DNA from: Phocaeicola_A sp045545095
GTDB lineage: Bacteria; Bacteroidota; Bacteroidia; Bacteroidales; Bacteroidaceae
Reading direction: 5' to 3'
Assembly: GCA_045545095.1 (NCBI GenBank)
Contig: JAZQAG010000041.1
Location: 1-64,000, forward strand
Length of the DNA stretch: 64,000 nucleotides
How positions within the stretch are numbered: the stretch's first letter is position 1; each line of letters starts with the position of its first letter. A model generated the notes under the pieces. It saw only the letters and a list, made by a program, of their open reading frames with translations. It was not told the origin of the DNA and searched no databases. Of this stretch, positions 28,199 to 36,711 are shown one piece after another. Position numbers and translations under genes: made by a program.

Positions 28199-28230
28199 TG
28201 ATGAGCTACGAACTACAAGCTACAAGTGAC
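28197..28230 (+). repeat. dispersed GCTACAAGCTAC-type repeat copy
   Basis: AGTGATGAGCTACGAACTAC, then AAGCTACAAGTGAC, immediately after the hepT stop. It is the longest copy of the family and runs into the right 44-base repeat. Confidence 0.55.
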
Positions 28231-28267
28231 TGAACTTATTGCCATGTTTCTTTTCTGAATAAAAAAG
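28224..28267 (+). repeat. 44-base direct repeat, right copy
   Basis: Second copy of 27486-27529, one mismatch inside the matching block. It lies downstream of hepT, so the two copies bracket the toxin-antitoxin pair. Confidence 0.88.
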
Positions 28268-28366
28268 GATAAGATATAGGAACAGACGCATTCAAGCAAA
28301 GGAAGACTCTACATAACATATTTTTTGGATTATGCAATAGCAGGTAAACAACTGATATCCAACCGA

Positions 28367-28398
28367 TTTTGATAATTCAAAGTTTCTACATAGCTTTG
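28367..28398 (+). promoter_or_regulatory. promoter of the 165-residue hypothetical gene
   Basis: TTTTG at 28367-28371, 19-base spacer, TAGCTTTG at 28391-28398, a good Bacteroidota promoter 63 bases before the chosen start at 28462. This also argues against the longer reading from 28369. Confidence 0.7.
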
Positions 28399-28461
28399 CA
28401 CCATCGAAATCGATTCCGATTAAAGAAAATCCTATTGTTTAATTTCCAAAATTTATCTGTT

Positions 28462-28962
28462 ATGAGTAATCTACAAACTTACTTCAAGAAAAGTGTGTCC
28501 GCATGTAAGAAAGGCTTTGCTTATGTAAGAGCCGTTTCTGTCCTGATCAAAGCTACCTTTCACAGGATGGTTGGCAATGGATTCTACGATGTTTCCTTTA
28601 TCAAGATTGGCAGGAAATGGTATTGTGATGTCCCCGGCTTCCCCAAGGAATTGTTTGAACATACTCTGATGGTGGGTGGTGCGGCAAAGTTCCTTGAATA
28701 CTATTCTCGCGGGGAAGATAAGATTGTGGCAACAATCAGAGCTACCACGGCAGAGAAAGAAAAATTCTTTTGCGGAAGCAGATGGCACAAGGTCAGTTCA
28801 ACTCTAACAGGTGGTGCTTTCTACAAAGACCCAAGCGGATACTTCAATGAAGAAATCTGGCTTTGCCCTGTTACCTTGTTCTTGTTGGGCAGATATCCCG
28901 AACGAATACTTATCTATAAGATTAATAAAAACTATTTGCATTGTCCGATATACTTTGAGTAA
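28462..28962 (+). CDS. hypothetical protein, DUF6717-like
   Basis: 166 residues from 28462; the promoter just upstream rules out the longer start. Key stretch: FIKIGRKWYCDVPGFPKELFEHTLMVGGAAKFLEYY split over two strands and a helix, then IVATIRATTAEKEKFF and CPVTLFLLGRYPERILIY. The KWYxDxP...LMVxGA pattern recalls DUF6717 proteins, whose role is unknown. No signal peptide or membrane helix. It sits alone between the toxin pair and the Nudix regulator. Confidence 0.65.
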   Translation: MSNLQTYFKKSVSACKKGFAYVRAVSVLIKATFHRMVGNGFYDVSFIKIGRKWYCDVPGFPKELFEHTLMVGGAAKFLEYYSRGEDKIVATIRATTAEKEKFFCGSRWHKVSSTLTGGAFYKDPSGYFNEEIWLCPVTLFLLGRYPERILIYKINKNYLHCPIYFE

Positions 28963-28985
28963 ATGCATATAAAAATGGCATACTT

Positions 28986-29056
28986 GTGTAATATTTACAC
29001 TATTTTATTTGCAAATTAAAAATACACTCCTTACCTTTGTTGCGTAATTCTTACAC
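28986..29056 (+). promoter_or_regulatory. promoter of the Nudix regulator flanked by two 15-base dyads
   Basis: TTTG at 29008-29011, 20-base spacer and TACCTTTG at 29032-29039 form a strong promoter. GTGTAA-TAT-TTACAC (28986-29000) lies upstream and GCGTAA-TTC-TTACAC (29042-29056) downstream of it. Equal arms and spacing mark them as two sites for one dimeric regulator, most simply the Nudix-winged-helix protein encoded next. Confidence 0.75.
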
Positions 29057-29074
29057 ATGATAAATTAATTAATA

Positions 29075-29767
29075 ATGGAAGAAAACAAATATTGTTACAA
29101 ATATCCTCACCCTGCCGTTACCACAGACTGTGTGATATTCGGTTTCAATGGTGAAAGATTGCAGGTGCTTCTCATTGAGAGAGGCATCGAACCATTCAAA
29201 GGCCGTTGGGCATTTCCAGGCGGCTTCTTGAAAATGGATGAAACTGCAGAAGAGGGAGCAAAGAGAGAACTGAAAGAAGAAACAGGACTTGAAGATGCAT
29301 ACATTCAACAACTGCATACATTCAGTGCTCCAAATCGTGACCCTCGTGAACGTGTCATTACCATTGCTTATTATGCCTTGGTTAAAATACAGGAAGTGAA
29401 AGGTGGTGACGATGCGGCTTCTGCCCGTTGGTTCCCATTGGATGAAATTCCACCATTAGCTTTTGATCATGATTATATTCTTCGAATGGCTACCCAAAGA
29501 TTGCGAGAACAAATCCACTTCCAACCTATCGGATTTGAACTTCTACCAGAAAAGTTTACCATTAAGGAACTGCAATCACTTTACGAAGCCATATTGGGAA
29601 TAAACTTTGACCGAAGAAACTTTGCAAAGAAAATGTTACATCTGGAAATTCTCACAGAATTGGATGAAACGATCTGGCCTACTCCTAAAAGGGAAGCAAG
29701 ATTATACAAGTTCAATTCGGATAAATACGAAGAACTTAAACGGAAAGGATTCAGAATAGAGTTTTAA
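29075..29767 (+). CDS. Nudix-winged helix transcriptional regulator (NrtR/AraR type)
   Basis: 230 residues. The N-terminal Nudix domain has a recognisable box GGFLKMDETAEEGAKREL-KEETG near residues 49-71; most metal-binding positions are kept, so hydrolysis is possible. The C-terminal part (about 155-230, beginning FTIKELQSLYEAILG, ending YKFNSDKYEELKRKGF) is the winged helix of NrtR-type regulators, where the Nudix domain senses an ADP-ribose-like or sugar-related effector. In Bacteroides a related protein (AraR) controls arabinose use. Two dyads in its own promoter suggest autoregulation. Other targets are not evident. Confidence 0.85.
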   Translation: MEENKYCYKYPHPAVTTDCVIFGFNGERLQVLLIERGIEPFKGRWAFPGGFLKMDETAEEGAKRELKEETGLEDAYIQQLHTFSAPNRDPRERVITIAYYALVKIQEVKGGDDAASARWFPLDEIPPLAFDHDYILRMATQRLREQIHFQPIGFELLPEKFTIKELQSLYEAILGINFDRRNFAKKMLHLEILTELDETIWPTPKREARLYKFNSDKYEELKRKGFRIEF

Positions 29768-29780
29768 TATAGTCATTACC

Positions 29781-29984
29781 ATGAAAGTAAAAATCAATGT
29801 TATCAAATTTGAAACCATTAACGGAAAGAAAGTAGGTAAGGCTTTTTCATTCCCGGTTGATGCTAAAAAAATGGCGAAGCATAAAACAGAAGCTACCGTA
29901 AAGAAAAAGGTGGAAGAATACATAGCCAAAAGCGGTGTTTTCAAAAAGAATGAATTGAAAGACCTTAAATATTGGAAGGTGTAG
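29781..29984 (+). CDS. small basic hypothetical protein
   Basis: 67 residues, lysine-rich (about a quarter Lys), starting MKVKINVIKFETINGKKVGK; predicted one beta hairpin and a helix (TVKKKVEEYIAKSG). No known family recognised. It begins 14 bases after the Nudix regulator and may be co-transcribed. The next frame, a broken DUF1810, overlaps its end by 13 bases. Confidence 0.55.
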   Translation: MKVKINVIKFETINGKKVGKAFSFPVDAKKMAKHKTEATVKKKVEEYIAKSGVFKKNELKDLKYWKV

Positions 29985-30193
29985 AAGAAGCTGCGGCTTA
30001 TTGGGCACACCCTATATTGAGCGCACGATTACGGGAAATCTGTGAAGCACTCCTTACCCATAAAGGAAAACGGGAAATAGATTTCATTATGGGCAATCGT
30101 GTTGATGTTATGAAACTTCAAACCTGTATGAATCTATTTAACAAAGTAGCCCCGAATGATATATTTAAGGAAGTTCTGGATATTTTTTATTGA
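29981..30193 (+). pseudogene. truncated DUF1810 domain gene
   Basis: About 70 residues reading EEAAAYWAHPILSARLREI and on to VMKLQTCMNLFNKVAPND. They align throughout with the second half of the DUF1810 domain at 32762 (EEARAYLQHPILGKRLREI, AMKVRSCMTLFDEVAEDE). The N-terminal half, with the FPQMKGLG block, is missing upstream, and the frame has no good start of its own. It is a remnant of a second DUF1810 gene. Confidence 0.8.
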
Positions 30194-30355
30194 CTAACAG
30201 ACAGAACGTCATACTCTTACGCTAAAAGAGGAACAAAATGATACATTGTGTGAAAAGGATGGTGACAAGATGACTTGTTCACGTGATTGGCCACATGTTT
30301 GTTATAAAAAAGACAAATAAAACCTGAAAATTAACTTTAAAACTTTTATTAGAAT

Positions 30356-32275
30356 ATGCTGATATCATTGATTGTCTCCATGACACTGATAGCCATGGTG
30401 GTTTATGTCCTGAAAAAGGAAACAAATATCTTGGGTAAGAGATATGACAAGGAGTATGAAACGGACTTCACACAAGGCTTGGGTTGGGCAGTGTGGTCCT
30501 ATCTATGGTGGGGAGGATGTGTCGTTTCCATGATTATGAGTTTTGTCAGTGATGATTGGGGATTCAGCAACACGTTCATACTATGGATTGGTACTACCTT
30601 GTTATTTTCTGCATTGGTAGCGGCCTGGTCGGTCATCAGAAAAGAGCGGATAGATGCACTCTACTCCACCAACAAGGTGCATACTCCAGACAAGATATTT
30701 GAAGCACTGGGTGTGGAGGTGAAAGACAAGAAGGAGAATGAGAATTATACCAAAGCCTATTACTGGGTGGCCTTTCAAGGGGGACATTTCTGTTTTACCT
30801 TCACCAAAGATTCAAAATGGGTGGACATTCATTTTTATAATTTCTATGATTGCAAATATGAACACATCAACAAGGCTTTGATGGTAGCAAACAGCATCAA
30901 TTACAACAAAAGAGGTTGGTGCTGCAACCTAAGTATGTCTGGCAATGAAACATCCGAAAAGCCGCTCAGTGCTACGCTCTCTTGTACATTTGCAACAAAT
31001 GGAAGCTTGGCACAAATCAAACAGAGCCTGAAAGAGTTGATGGAGTCGGCTTTCCACATAGCACGCGACTATTGTGCCGAACTGGATGAGACGATAAAGA
31101 AGGATGAGGAAAAGAACGAGGCCTTCTTCACTGACAGAACTTTCCACAACAACATAGCCCGCATACAATGGATGAAAACGATGAATAAGCTGGGGGAAGA
31201 GACTGAAGAAAATGCCGACTCTTCTGCCTTATCGGTAAACCGATTGGTGAAGTTGTTCGACAATGCGGACTTCGGATGCCTTCAAAGTTTGCGAGTTGTA
31301 AATGGTCAAGAGGTGGAGACAATAACGGACATCAGTACCATCAAGGCTTTTGACATACGCGAATATGTCCGCCAACGGCCGGATGCATCCACCATTGAGA
31401 GCATAAACCTGACTTTCGGATTTGAGCATCAGGAGTTGTTTGTCAACCTGACAAAGGCTAAGGCTTCGACGGATAAATCGCTCATCTTTGTAGTGAACAT
31501 CATCCGCTCGGGTAGCGAATTGGACGTACATATGGACAACCGTATCCCCTTCAGTAGCCGTACCATGATGGAGGTACGTCTGACGGATGAAGACAAGGAT
31601 TACTGGGAAGCCAAGTATATGGTGGACGAGGCTATGGATTTGGCCAAGAATGGACGCACAGAGGAGTTGACAAGTGAGCAACGATTGGTGATTGCACACA
31701 CCAATCCGACCGTACAGGCCGACCTCTATTGGGGAAAGAAGTTCTACAACAACCGTTGTTATTTCCAAGCATTGTACCACTTCAACCGGGTATTTGCATA
31801 CCTTAAGAACAATCCCAATAATTGGAGTTCAGAAATAGAGAACCTCTATTGCGAAATCTGTTTCTACATCGGATTTATCTACAACGATCTGGGCATGTAC
31901 GACCGTGCTTTCTTCTACCTCTATATAGCACAAAGGAGTCGGATTGACGGCACTCAAGAGTTCATCAATTGCCTGTGCAATATGAAAGACTTGGGTGCAA
32001 AGAGTTATATACACTCGCAAGCCGAAGAGGTGATGAAACAGATGAGAAAGAGTGAAGAGGAAACCGGGCGACTGACACCTCTCTACAACTTCTTGCGCCG
32101 ACGCTATGCCTACGTGCTGATTGACCGTGGCGAATTGGACGATGCCGAACAGATGCTGAACGACATGATTGCCGATGAACAGGACGTGGAGTTTGCCAAA
32201 GGTGAACTGGAATACATCAAGGAGAGGAGAAGAAGTGCGGAAGAAAACGCCCAAACGGAAAAAGGTGATGAATAA
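30356..32275 (+). CDS. membrane-anchored hypothetical protein with TPR-like C-terminus
   Basis: 639 residues. Three membrane segments at about 1-19, 40-63 and 73-94, then a long cytoplasmic part. Residues about 110-235 contain AYYWVAFQGGHFCFTF and similar beta strands, recalling sensor or chaperone-like alpha/beta folds; the last 200 residues have tetratricopeptide-like pairs (YIGFIYNDLGMYDRAFFYLY, YVLIDRGELDDAEQML). No enzyme motif seen. It is followed 27 bases on by another membrane gene and then the ADP-ribosylglycohydrolase fusion, suggesting one transcript. I do not recognise the family. Confidence 0.7.
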   Translation: MLISLIVSMTLIAMVVYVLKKETNILGKRYDKEYETDFTQGLGWAVWSYLWWGGCVVSMIMSFVSDDWGFSNTFILWIGTTLLFSALVAAWSVIRKERIDALYSTNKVHTPDKIFEALGVEVKDKKENENYTKAYYWVAFQGGHFCFTFTKDSKWVDIHFYNFYDCKYEHINKALMVANSINYNKRGWCCNLSMSGNETSEKPLSATLSCTFATNGSLAQIKQSLKELMESAFHIARDYCAELDETIKKDEEKNEAFFTDRTFHNNIARIQWMKTMNKLGEETEENADSSALSVNRLVKLFDNADFGCLQSLRVVNGQEVETITDISTIKAFDIREYVRQRPDASTIESINLTFGFEHQELFVNLTKAKASTDKSLIFVVNIIRSGSELDVHMDNRIPFSSRTMMEVRLTDEDKDYWEAKYMVDEAMDLAKNGRTEELTSEQRLVIAHTNPTVQADLYWGKKFYNNRCYFQALYHFNRVFAYLKNNPNNWSSEIENLYCEICFYIGFIYNDLGMYDRAFFYLYIAQRSRIDGTQEFINCLCNMKDLGAKSYIHSQAEEVMKQMRKSEEETGRLTPLYNFLRRRYAYVLIDRGELDDAEQMLNDMIADEQDVEFAKGELEYIKERRRSAEENAQTEKGDE

Positions 32276-32302
32276 AAAGTAAATTAAGAAGAATAGTTTC
32301 GC

Positions 32303-32677
32303 ATGATTACACTAACCTTCCGTCTTGTAGCGACGGTACTTTACAACATTGCCACCCTATTGGGCATGACTTACAACGAGGTAAACATCCTCGCCTATTA
32401 CTTGCTGATACCGCTAACGTGGACGGTGATGCTGGACAAGTACATCGGCCTTCCTCTGACCACGGGTGCATTGCTATACATTTGGATAGGGATACGCATC
32501 GGTACATGGGGACACTTCCGCGAGTGGTGCAACTGGGCCTTCATGCGCTCAGTGGATTTCCTCAACTACTTCAACCGTTGGGGAGGGAACTATGTACTGA
32601 ACTCTGTCATCATCTGCGTGGTGATTCCTGTGCTGGTGTATGCAGGGTTGGCATTCATGTTGATAATGAAAGGATAA
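32303..32677 (+). CDS. small four-helix membrane protein, unknown
   Basis: 124 residues with hydrophobic segments at about 5-21, 27-45, 54-68 and 99-121. The sequence ILAYYLLIPLTWTVMLDKYIG and the WGHFREWCNWAF loop show no family I know. It lies between the membrane/TPR gene (27-base gap) and the DUF1810-ARH gene (84-base gap), all on the plus strand. Confidence 0.65.
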   Translation: MITLTFRLVATVLYNIATLLGMTYNEVNILAYYLLIPLTWTVMLDKYIGLPLTTGALLYIWIGIRIGTWGHFREWCNWAFMRSVDFLNYFNRWGGNYVLNSVIICVVIPVLVYAGLAFMLIMKG

Positions 32678-32761
32678 ATCAAGACTCACCTGAAAAATAT
32701 TTTTTCCTCGTTGGAGAAAAAGTTTTCTCAGGCAGGGAAGAAAAAAAGTAAAGAGAATACA

Positions 32762-33985
32762 ATGGGAGACAAAGCAAAATCATTGGAGCGGTTTGTGGAT
32801 GCACAGGCATTCGCATCGGTTTACGAACGGGCATTGGCCGAAGTGAAAAACGGATTGAAAATTGGCCATTGGATATGGTACATCTTCCCGCAAATGAAGG
32901 GACTGGGCATGAGCGACAATTCCCACTACTACGGCATTGACGGATTGGAAGAGGCACGGGCATACTTGCAACATCCGATTCTTGGGAAACGACTGAGGGA
33001 GATAACCACGGCATTCTTGAAGTCGCAAGGAAAGAGCGCAGAAAATGTGTTCGGCCACTTGGATGCCATGAAAGTGCGCTCGTGCATGACGCTTTTCGAC
33101 GAAGTGGCTGAAGATGAATTGTTCATGCAAGTGTTGGAGAAGTACTACCAAGGCGAGAAGGATAAGACGACCATGAGGTTGCTATATCCATCTTCGGAGA
33201 AATTGCTATTGGGAGCCATTGCTGGGGATGTGATAGGCTCGGTGTATGAATTCCGTCCGTGCAAAAATACCGATTTCGACCTCTTTTTGGATTATTCGGA
33301 ATATACGGACGACACAGTAATGACCGTGGCCAACGCCGATTGGTTACTGACGGGAGACAGCCTATTGGGCATCATGCAAGACTATGGAAACCGTTACCCA
33401 ACGGCTGGGTATGGGGGGATGTTCAGAAGTTGGCTAAGGAGTGACAATCCGCAACCATACAACAGTTTCGGAAATGGCTCGGCCATGCGTGTAAGTCCCG
33501 TCGGTTGGGCTTTCGACACGTTGGAGGAGACGCTCGAAGCTGCCAAGCAGAGTGCAGAAGTGACACACAACCATCCCGAAGGTATCAAAGGCGCACAAGC
33601 CACCGCAGCCTGCATCTGGATGGCTCGCAAGGGCAAGAGCAAGCAAGAGATCAAGGAGTATGTAGAAAACACCTTCGGCTATAATCTTTCACGGACATGC
33701 GATGAGATACGGCCTGCCTACAGATTTGATGTGACCTGCCAAGGCTCCGTCCCCGAATCCATCATCGCTTTCCTTGAAAGTACCGACTACGAGAGTGCCA
33801 TCCGCTTGGCCGTATCGTTAGGAGGCGATGCCGACACCATGGGAGCCATCACAGGCGGCATTGCCGAAGCCTACTATGGCGGTGTGCCTGAACATATCCG
33901 CAAGGAGGTACTAAAGCGCCTGCCCAATGAATTCATTGAGGTGATGGAAAAGTTTTATAAAAAATTTGTTGTGAAGGAGTCATAA
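32762..33985 (+). CDS. DUF1810 / ADP-ribosylglycohydrolase fusion protein
   Basis: 408 residues from the ATG at 32762. Residues 1-140 are DUF1810: SLERFVDAQ, WYIFPQMKGLG, EEARAYLQHPILGKRLREI, SCMTLFDEV. Residues about 146-400 are an ADP-ribosylglycohydrolase (DraG/ARH): AGDVIGSVYEF, first metal site YTDDTVMT near 184, and second metal site SLGGDADTMGAITGGIAE near 355. Both magnesium-binding motifs are intact, so removal of ADP-ribose from a protein or small molecule is likely. What DUF1810 adds is not established; fusion suggests a related ADP-ribose or NAD substrate. Cytoplasmic. Confidence 0.88.
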   Translation: MGDKAKSLERFVDAQAFASVYERALAEVKNGLKIGHWIWYIFPQMKGLGMSDNSHYYGIDGLEEARAYLQHPILGKRLREITTAFLKSQGKSAENVFGHLDAMKVRSCMTLFDEVAEDELFMQVLEKYYQGEKDKTTMRLLYPSSEKLLLGAIAGDVIGSVYEFRPCKNTDFDLFLDYSEYTDDTVMTVANADWLLTGDSLLGIMQDYGNRYPTAGYGGMFRSWLRSDNPQPYNSFGNGSAMRVSPVGWAFDTLEETLEAAKQSAEVTHNHPEGIKGAQATAACIWMARKGKSKQEIKEYVENTFGYNLSRTCDEIRPAYRFDVTCQGSVPESIIAFLESTDYESAIRLAVSLGGDADTMGAITGGIAEAYYGGVPEHIRKEVLKRLPNEFIEVMEKFYKKFVVKES

Positions 33986-34000
33986 CTCCTTCACAACAAA
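33965..34000. terminator. bidirectional terminator
   Basis: Perfect 16-base stem TTTGTTGTGAAGGAGT / ACTCCTTCACAACAAA with a 4-base loop, overlapping the stop of the DUF1810-ARH gene and serving the convergent GH28 gene as well. Confidence 0.88.
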
Positions 34001-34032
34001 ATAAATAATTCTCAATATTTTCCGAGCACAAA

Positions 34033-35685
34033 TTACTTAGCCAACTCCTTATCAACGACTTCGGCCATAATCTTGTCCTTCATTCCCTGGAAATTCTCTA
34101 CTTTTATCTCCTTCACACCTTTCAGTACCACATAAGGTACTTCGTCAGCCTTGTTCACCTTCATGTTTCTCAACCTGATATTTTCCACATCCATCAGTAC
34201 AATGGGAGGACGCTTATCCTCATTGATAGTTTCCAAGGTCACATTGTCTATTGTCACTCCACGTGCATGGCTGATAAAGAGGCCGTATGCAGGCAATATG
34301 CCATGCGATGAAGGCTCTGGATACCCATGCTCCATTTGAGGAACATCGTAGGGATCGCGCTCTTTCTTTTCGTCAACGGCTTGTGAACGGTTTCTACGGG
34401 TATCCGGTGTACCGTTGGCAACCGAATTTCTACTGGTAAAGAAAGGATTGGCCCCACGTTGCCATTTTACATCATCCATCGTCAATCCACCACGATATTG
34501 GATATGGATGTTGCTCAAAGTAATATCTTCAACCATATGTCCTTCCAATCCGAATATCATGGAAGCATAGCGGCAATCGGCATCTTTTACCACAATATTG
34601 CTCAACTTCACCCGTCGGATAACGGAGAAAGGTAATTCCTTAGGCCCACGTGCCCGATTACCCAAACGGACGTAGATGGGCGAATTGCAGATATCACGCA
34701 TGGCAATATTGTCGATAGTAACATCTTCGATGATAGCTCCATCCACCGTCTCCAATGCCAATCCACGGCAATGGTCGAAGGTGCAATTGCTGATGGTGAT
34801 ATTCTTGAATCCTCCGTTTGACTCTGTGCCCAGTTTGATACGACCCGTCGGTCCGTCACGGTCGGGAGCGGCAGTGATGGTCTTTTGATAAGTACCGTCA
34901 AGCATTGTACCGGGGTCATAACCTGATACATGACAATTGGTGATGGTCACATTTTCCGTAGCCTTGGCATAACCAAGCCCGTAAGAACATTTCAACACAA
35001 TGGCATCATCATTGAGTGTATTGACTTGACAATTGGAGACACGCACATTGGCGCAGCAATCAATATCGAAAGCATCGCGATTAGTATCACATCGTACATT
35101 ATCGATAGTCAAATTATCTACTCCTGTAAGCAACATGGCAAAGTGTCCACACTTGAGCATACTGATGTCACGGATAGTCACATTACGGCACTCTTTCAGA
35201 GCTATAGCCTTATTGGCGGCAGGATATCCATTCATCTTGGCCTGTCCACGGGTAATACCTTCCGAGCCATCAATCAGGCCAAATCCTACGATTGACACAT
35301 CGTGCAAACCAATACCCCAAATGAGCGAGTTTTGCCAATGGCTATGCCCAAAATCCTGATAGTCGTCCGAAGGGTTTTCTTCGGGAAGGTCATAGTGTTC
35401 TTTTTCGGTAGGTACTGCGGCCTTCAACACGGCTCCATGATCCAGATAAAGCGAAATGTTGCTTTTCAGGCGGATAGAATAACTAGGATATACGCCGGCA
35501 GGAAAATAGATGGTTCCCCCACCCTTCTCCGAAGCGGCCTCGATAGCGGCATTGATAGCAGGACTATCAATATGAGAGCCGTCACCCTTAGCTCCATAGT
35601 CCTTTACGTTGTAGTATCCTCCCGTAGTTGCCCACGAGCATAAGCTCATCATCAGAGCTGTCATCAGTGATAATAGTTTTTTCAT
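34033..35685 (-). CDS. family 28 glycoside hydrolase (polygalacturonase-like), secreted
   Basis: 550 residues with signal peptide (MKKLLSLMTALMMSLCSWA). Parallel beta-helix enzyme: YNVKDYGAKGDG opening, CDTNRDAFDIDCC (the NTDGxD-like site), LNDDAIVLK (the catalytic DD), and TGRIKLGTE for the RIK substrate site. The usual GHG motif is not clear. It probably cuts galacturonan or a related uronic-acid backbone in the periplasm or outside. Last gene of a minus-strand group with GH26 (25-base gap). Confidence 0.85.
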   Translation of the reverse strand: MKKLLSLMTALMMSLCSWATTGGYYNVKDYGAKGDGSHIDSPAINAAIEAASEKGGGTIYFPAGVYPSYSIRLKSNISLYLDHGAVLKAAVPTEKEHYDLPEENPSDDYQDFGHSHWQNSLIWGIGLHDVSIVGFGLIDGSEGITRGQAKMNGYPAANKAIALKECRNVTIRDISMLKCGHFAMLLTGVDNLTIDNVRCDTNRDAFDIDCCANVRVSNCQVNTLNDDAIVLKCSYGLGYAKATENVTITNCHVSGYDPGTMLDGTYQKTITAAPDRDGPTGRIKLGTESNGGFKNITISNCTFDHCRGLALETVDGAIIEDVTIDNIAMRDICNSPIYVRLGNRARGPKELPFSVIRRVKLSNIVVKDADCRYASMIFGLEGHMVEDITLSNIHIQYRGGLTMDDVKWQRGANPFFTSRNSVANGTPDTRRNRSQAVDEKKERDPYDVPQMEHGYPEPSSHGILPAYGLFISHARGVTIDNVTLETINEDKRPPIVLMDVENIRLRNMKVNKADEVPYVVLKGVKEIKVENFQGMKDKIMAEVVDKELAK

Positions 35686-35710
35686 GTTTTTATATATTTA
35701 GGTTGTTATT

Positions 35711-36688
35711 TCATTTCCAATTCTCCATTTCATCCAATGTAAGCACATCCGAATGATTATAAATACGTTTCAGTTCTTCCTTGTCGTGATTTGTCAAATG
35801 CCCCGTATGCCACAACATCCACCACATCCACACGGTATTGTTCTTCTTGCATTCATCAGGATTTGGCAGAGTCCCACACTCGTGCAAGGGGATGAGCAAA
35901 TCATCTCCATGCATTTTGACGATGGCATGATACAACTTTCCCTGTTCGTCTTTACTATATGTATCAGGACCAACAAGGTCGTAATACTCCCGTCCCGGAT
36001 TGTAACTCTCATCCAGATTTCCACTATGCGGAAGGACCCAAATGAGGTTGTCCAATTTCCGCTCTTTCACTAAATAGTCATACATTGTTTGCCATAGTCG
36101 GACGAACAATTCTCCTCCCCCCTTTCCATACCAGAACCAACGACCATCAAATTCATGCATAGGACGCCACAATACGGGGACTTTGGCCTCTTTCAGTTTT
36201 TCCAACCAACCAGCCACACGCTCCAAATCCTTCCACATAGCTATATGTTCGGGGGCTCCTTCGTCAAAGCATCGGGCTACATCAATGGTCATCTTACTCT
36301 GTTCGTAGCCTTCCCCTTTTGTGGGTGCTCCCCAATGCCACATCAAAGTAGGTATACCACCTCGTCTGTACCAATCAATCATCAACTCTACTTCGCGGGC
36401 GTTACTTCCCTCATGTATAAGGTCGTGCCCTCTGACCACAGGATATTTCCCCGTTACCTCATGTACATATTCTATCTCATCAATCCCCCAAGGTGCCCAC
36501 ATCTGTCCCGAAAGGGTCTTACCCTCTTTATGTATTCGTAGAAGTAATTTATACATAGCCTTAGCCTCCACACTGGCTTTCCGGTTCGAAAGTTTTTTCC
36601 TTATCCCTACGGCTTGTACATTCACACTAACCAACAACATTATCATAGCCAACAGGCGAAAGACATTTATAAGTTTCATCGTTTTCAT
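35711..36688 (-). CDS. family 26 glycoside hydrolase (beta-mannanase-like)
   Basis: 325 residues with signal peptide ending VNVQAV. (beta/alpha)8 enzyme: HEGSNAREVELMIDWYRRGG, IPTLMWHWGAP, the acid/base Glu in LWRPMHEFDGRWFWYG near residue 178 and the nucleophile Glu in LIPLHECGTLPNPDE near 268. Acts on beta-mannans by a retaining mechanism; the exact substrate is unproven. No lipobox, so periplasmic or released. Lies 23 bases downstream of the EamA transporter gene. Confidence 0.9.
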   Translation of the reverse strand: MKTMKLINVFRLLAMIMLLVSVNVQAVGIRKKLSNRKASVEAKAMYKLLLRIHKEGKTLSGQMWAPWGIDEIEYVHEVTGKYPVVRGHDLIHEGSNAREVELMIDWYRRGGIPTLMWHWGAPTKGEGYEQSKMTIDVARCFDEGAPEHIAMWKDLERVAGWLEKLKEAKVPVLWRPMHEFDGRWFWYGKGGGELFVRLWQTMYDYLVKERKLDNLIWVLPHSGNLDESYNPGREYYDLVGPDTYSKDEQGKLYHAIVKMHGDDLLIPLHECGTLPNPDECKKNNTVWMWWMLWHTGHLTNHDKEELKRIYNHSDVLTLDEMENWK

Positions 36689-36711
36689 CTCAATTCCTAT
36701 TTACAGACGTA

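Noticed and set aside
30196..30320. Short open stretch with two Cys and CSRDWPHVCY-like text between the DUF1810 remnant and the membrane/TPR gene
   Set aside because: No usable start codon at its beginning and about 40 codons only; could be a remnant but I cannot assign it.
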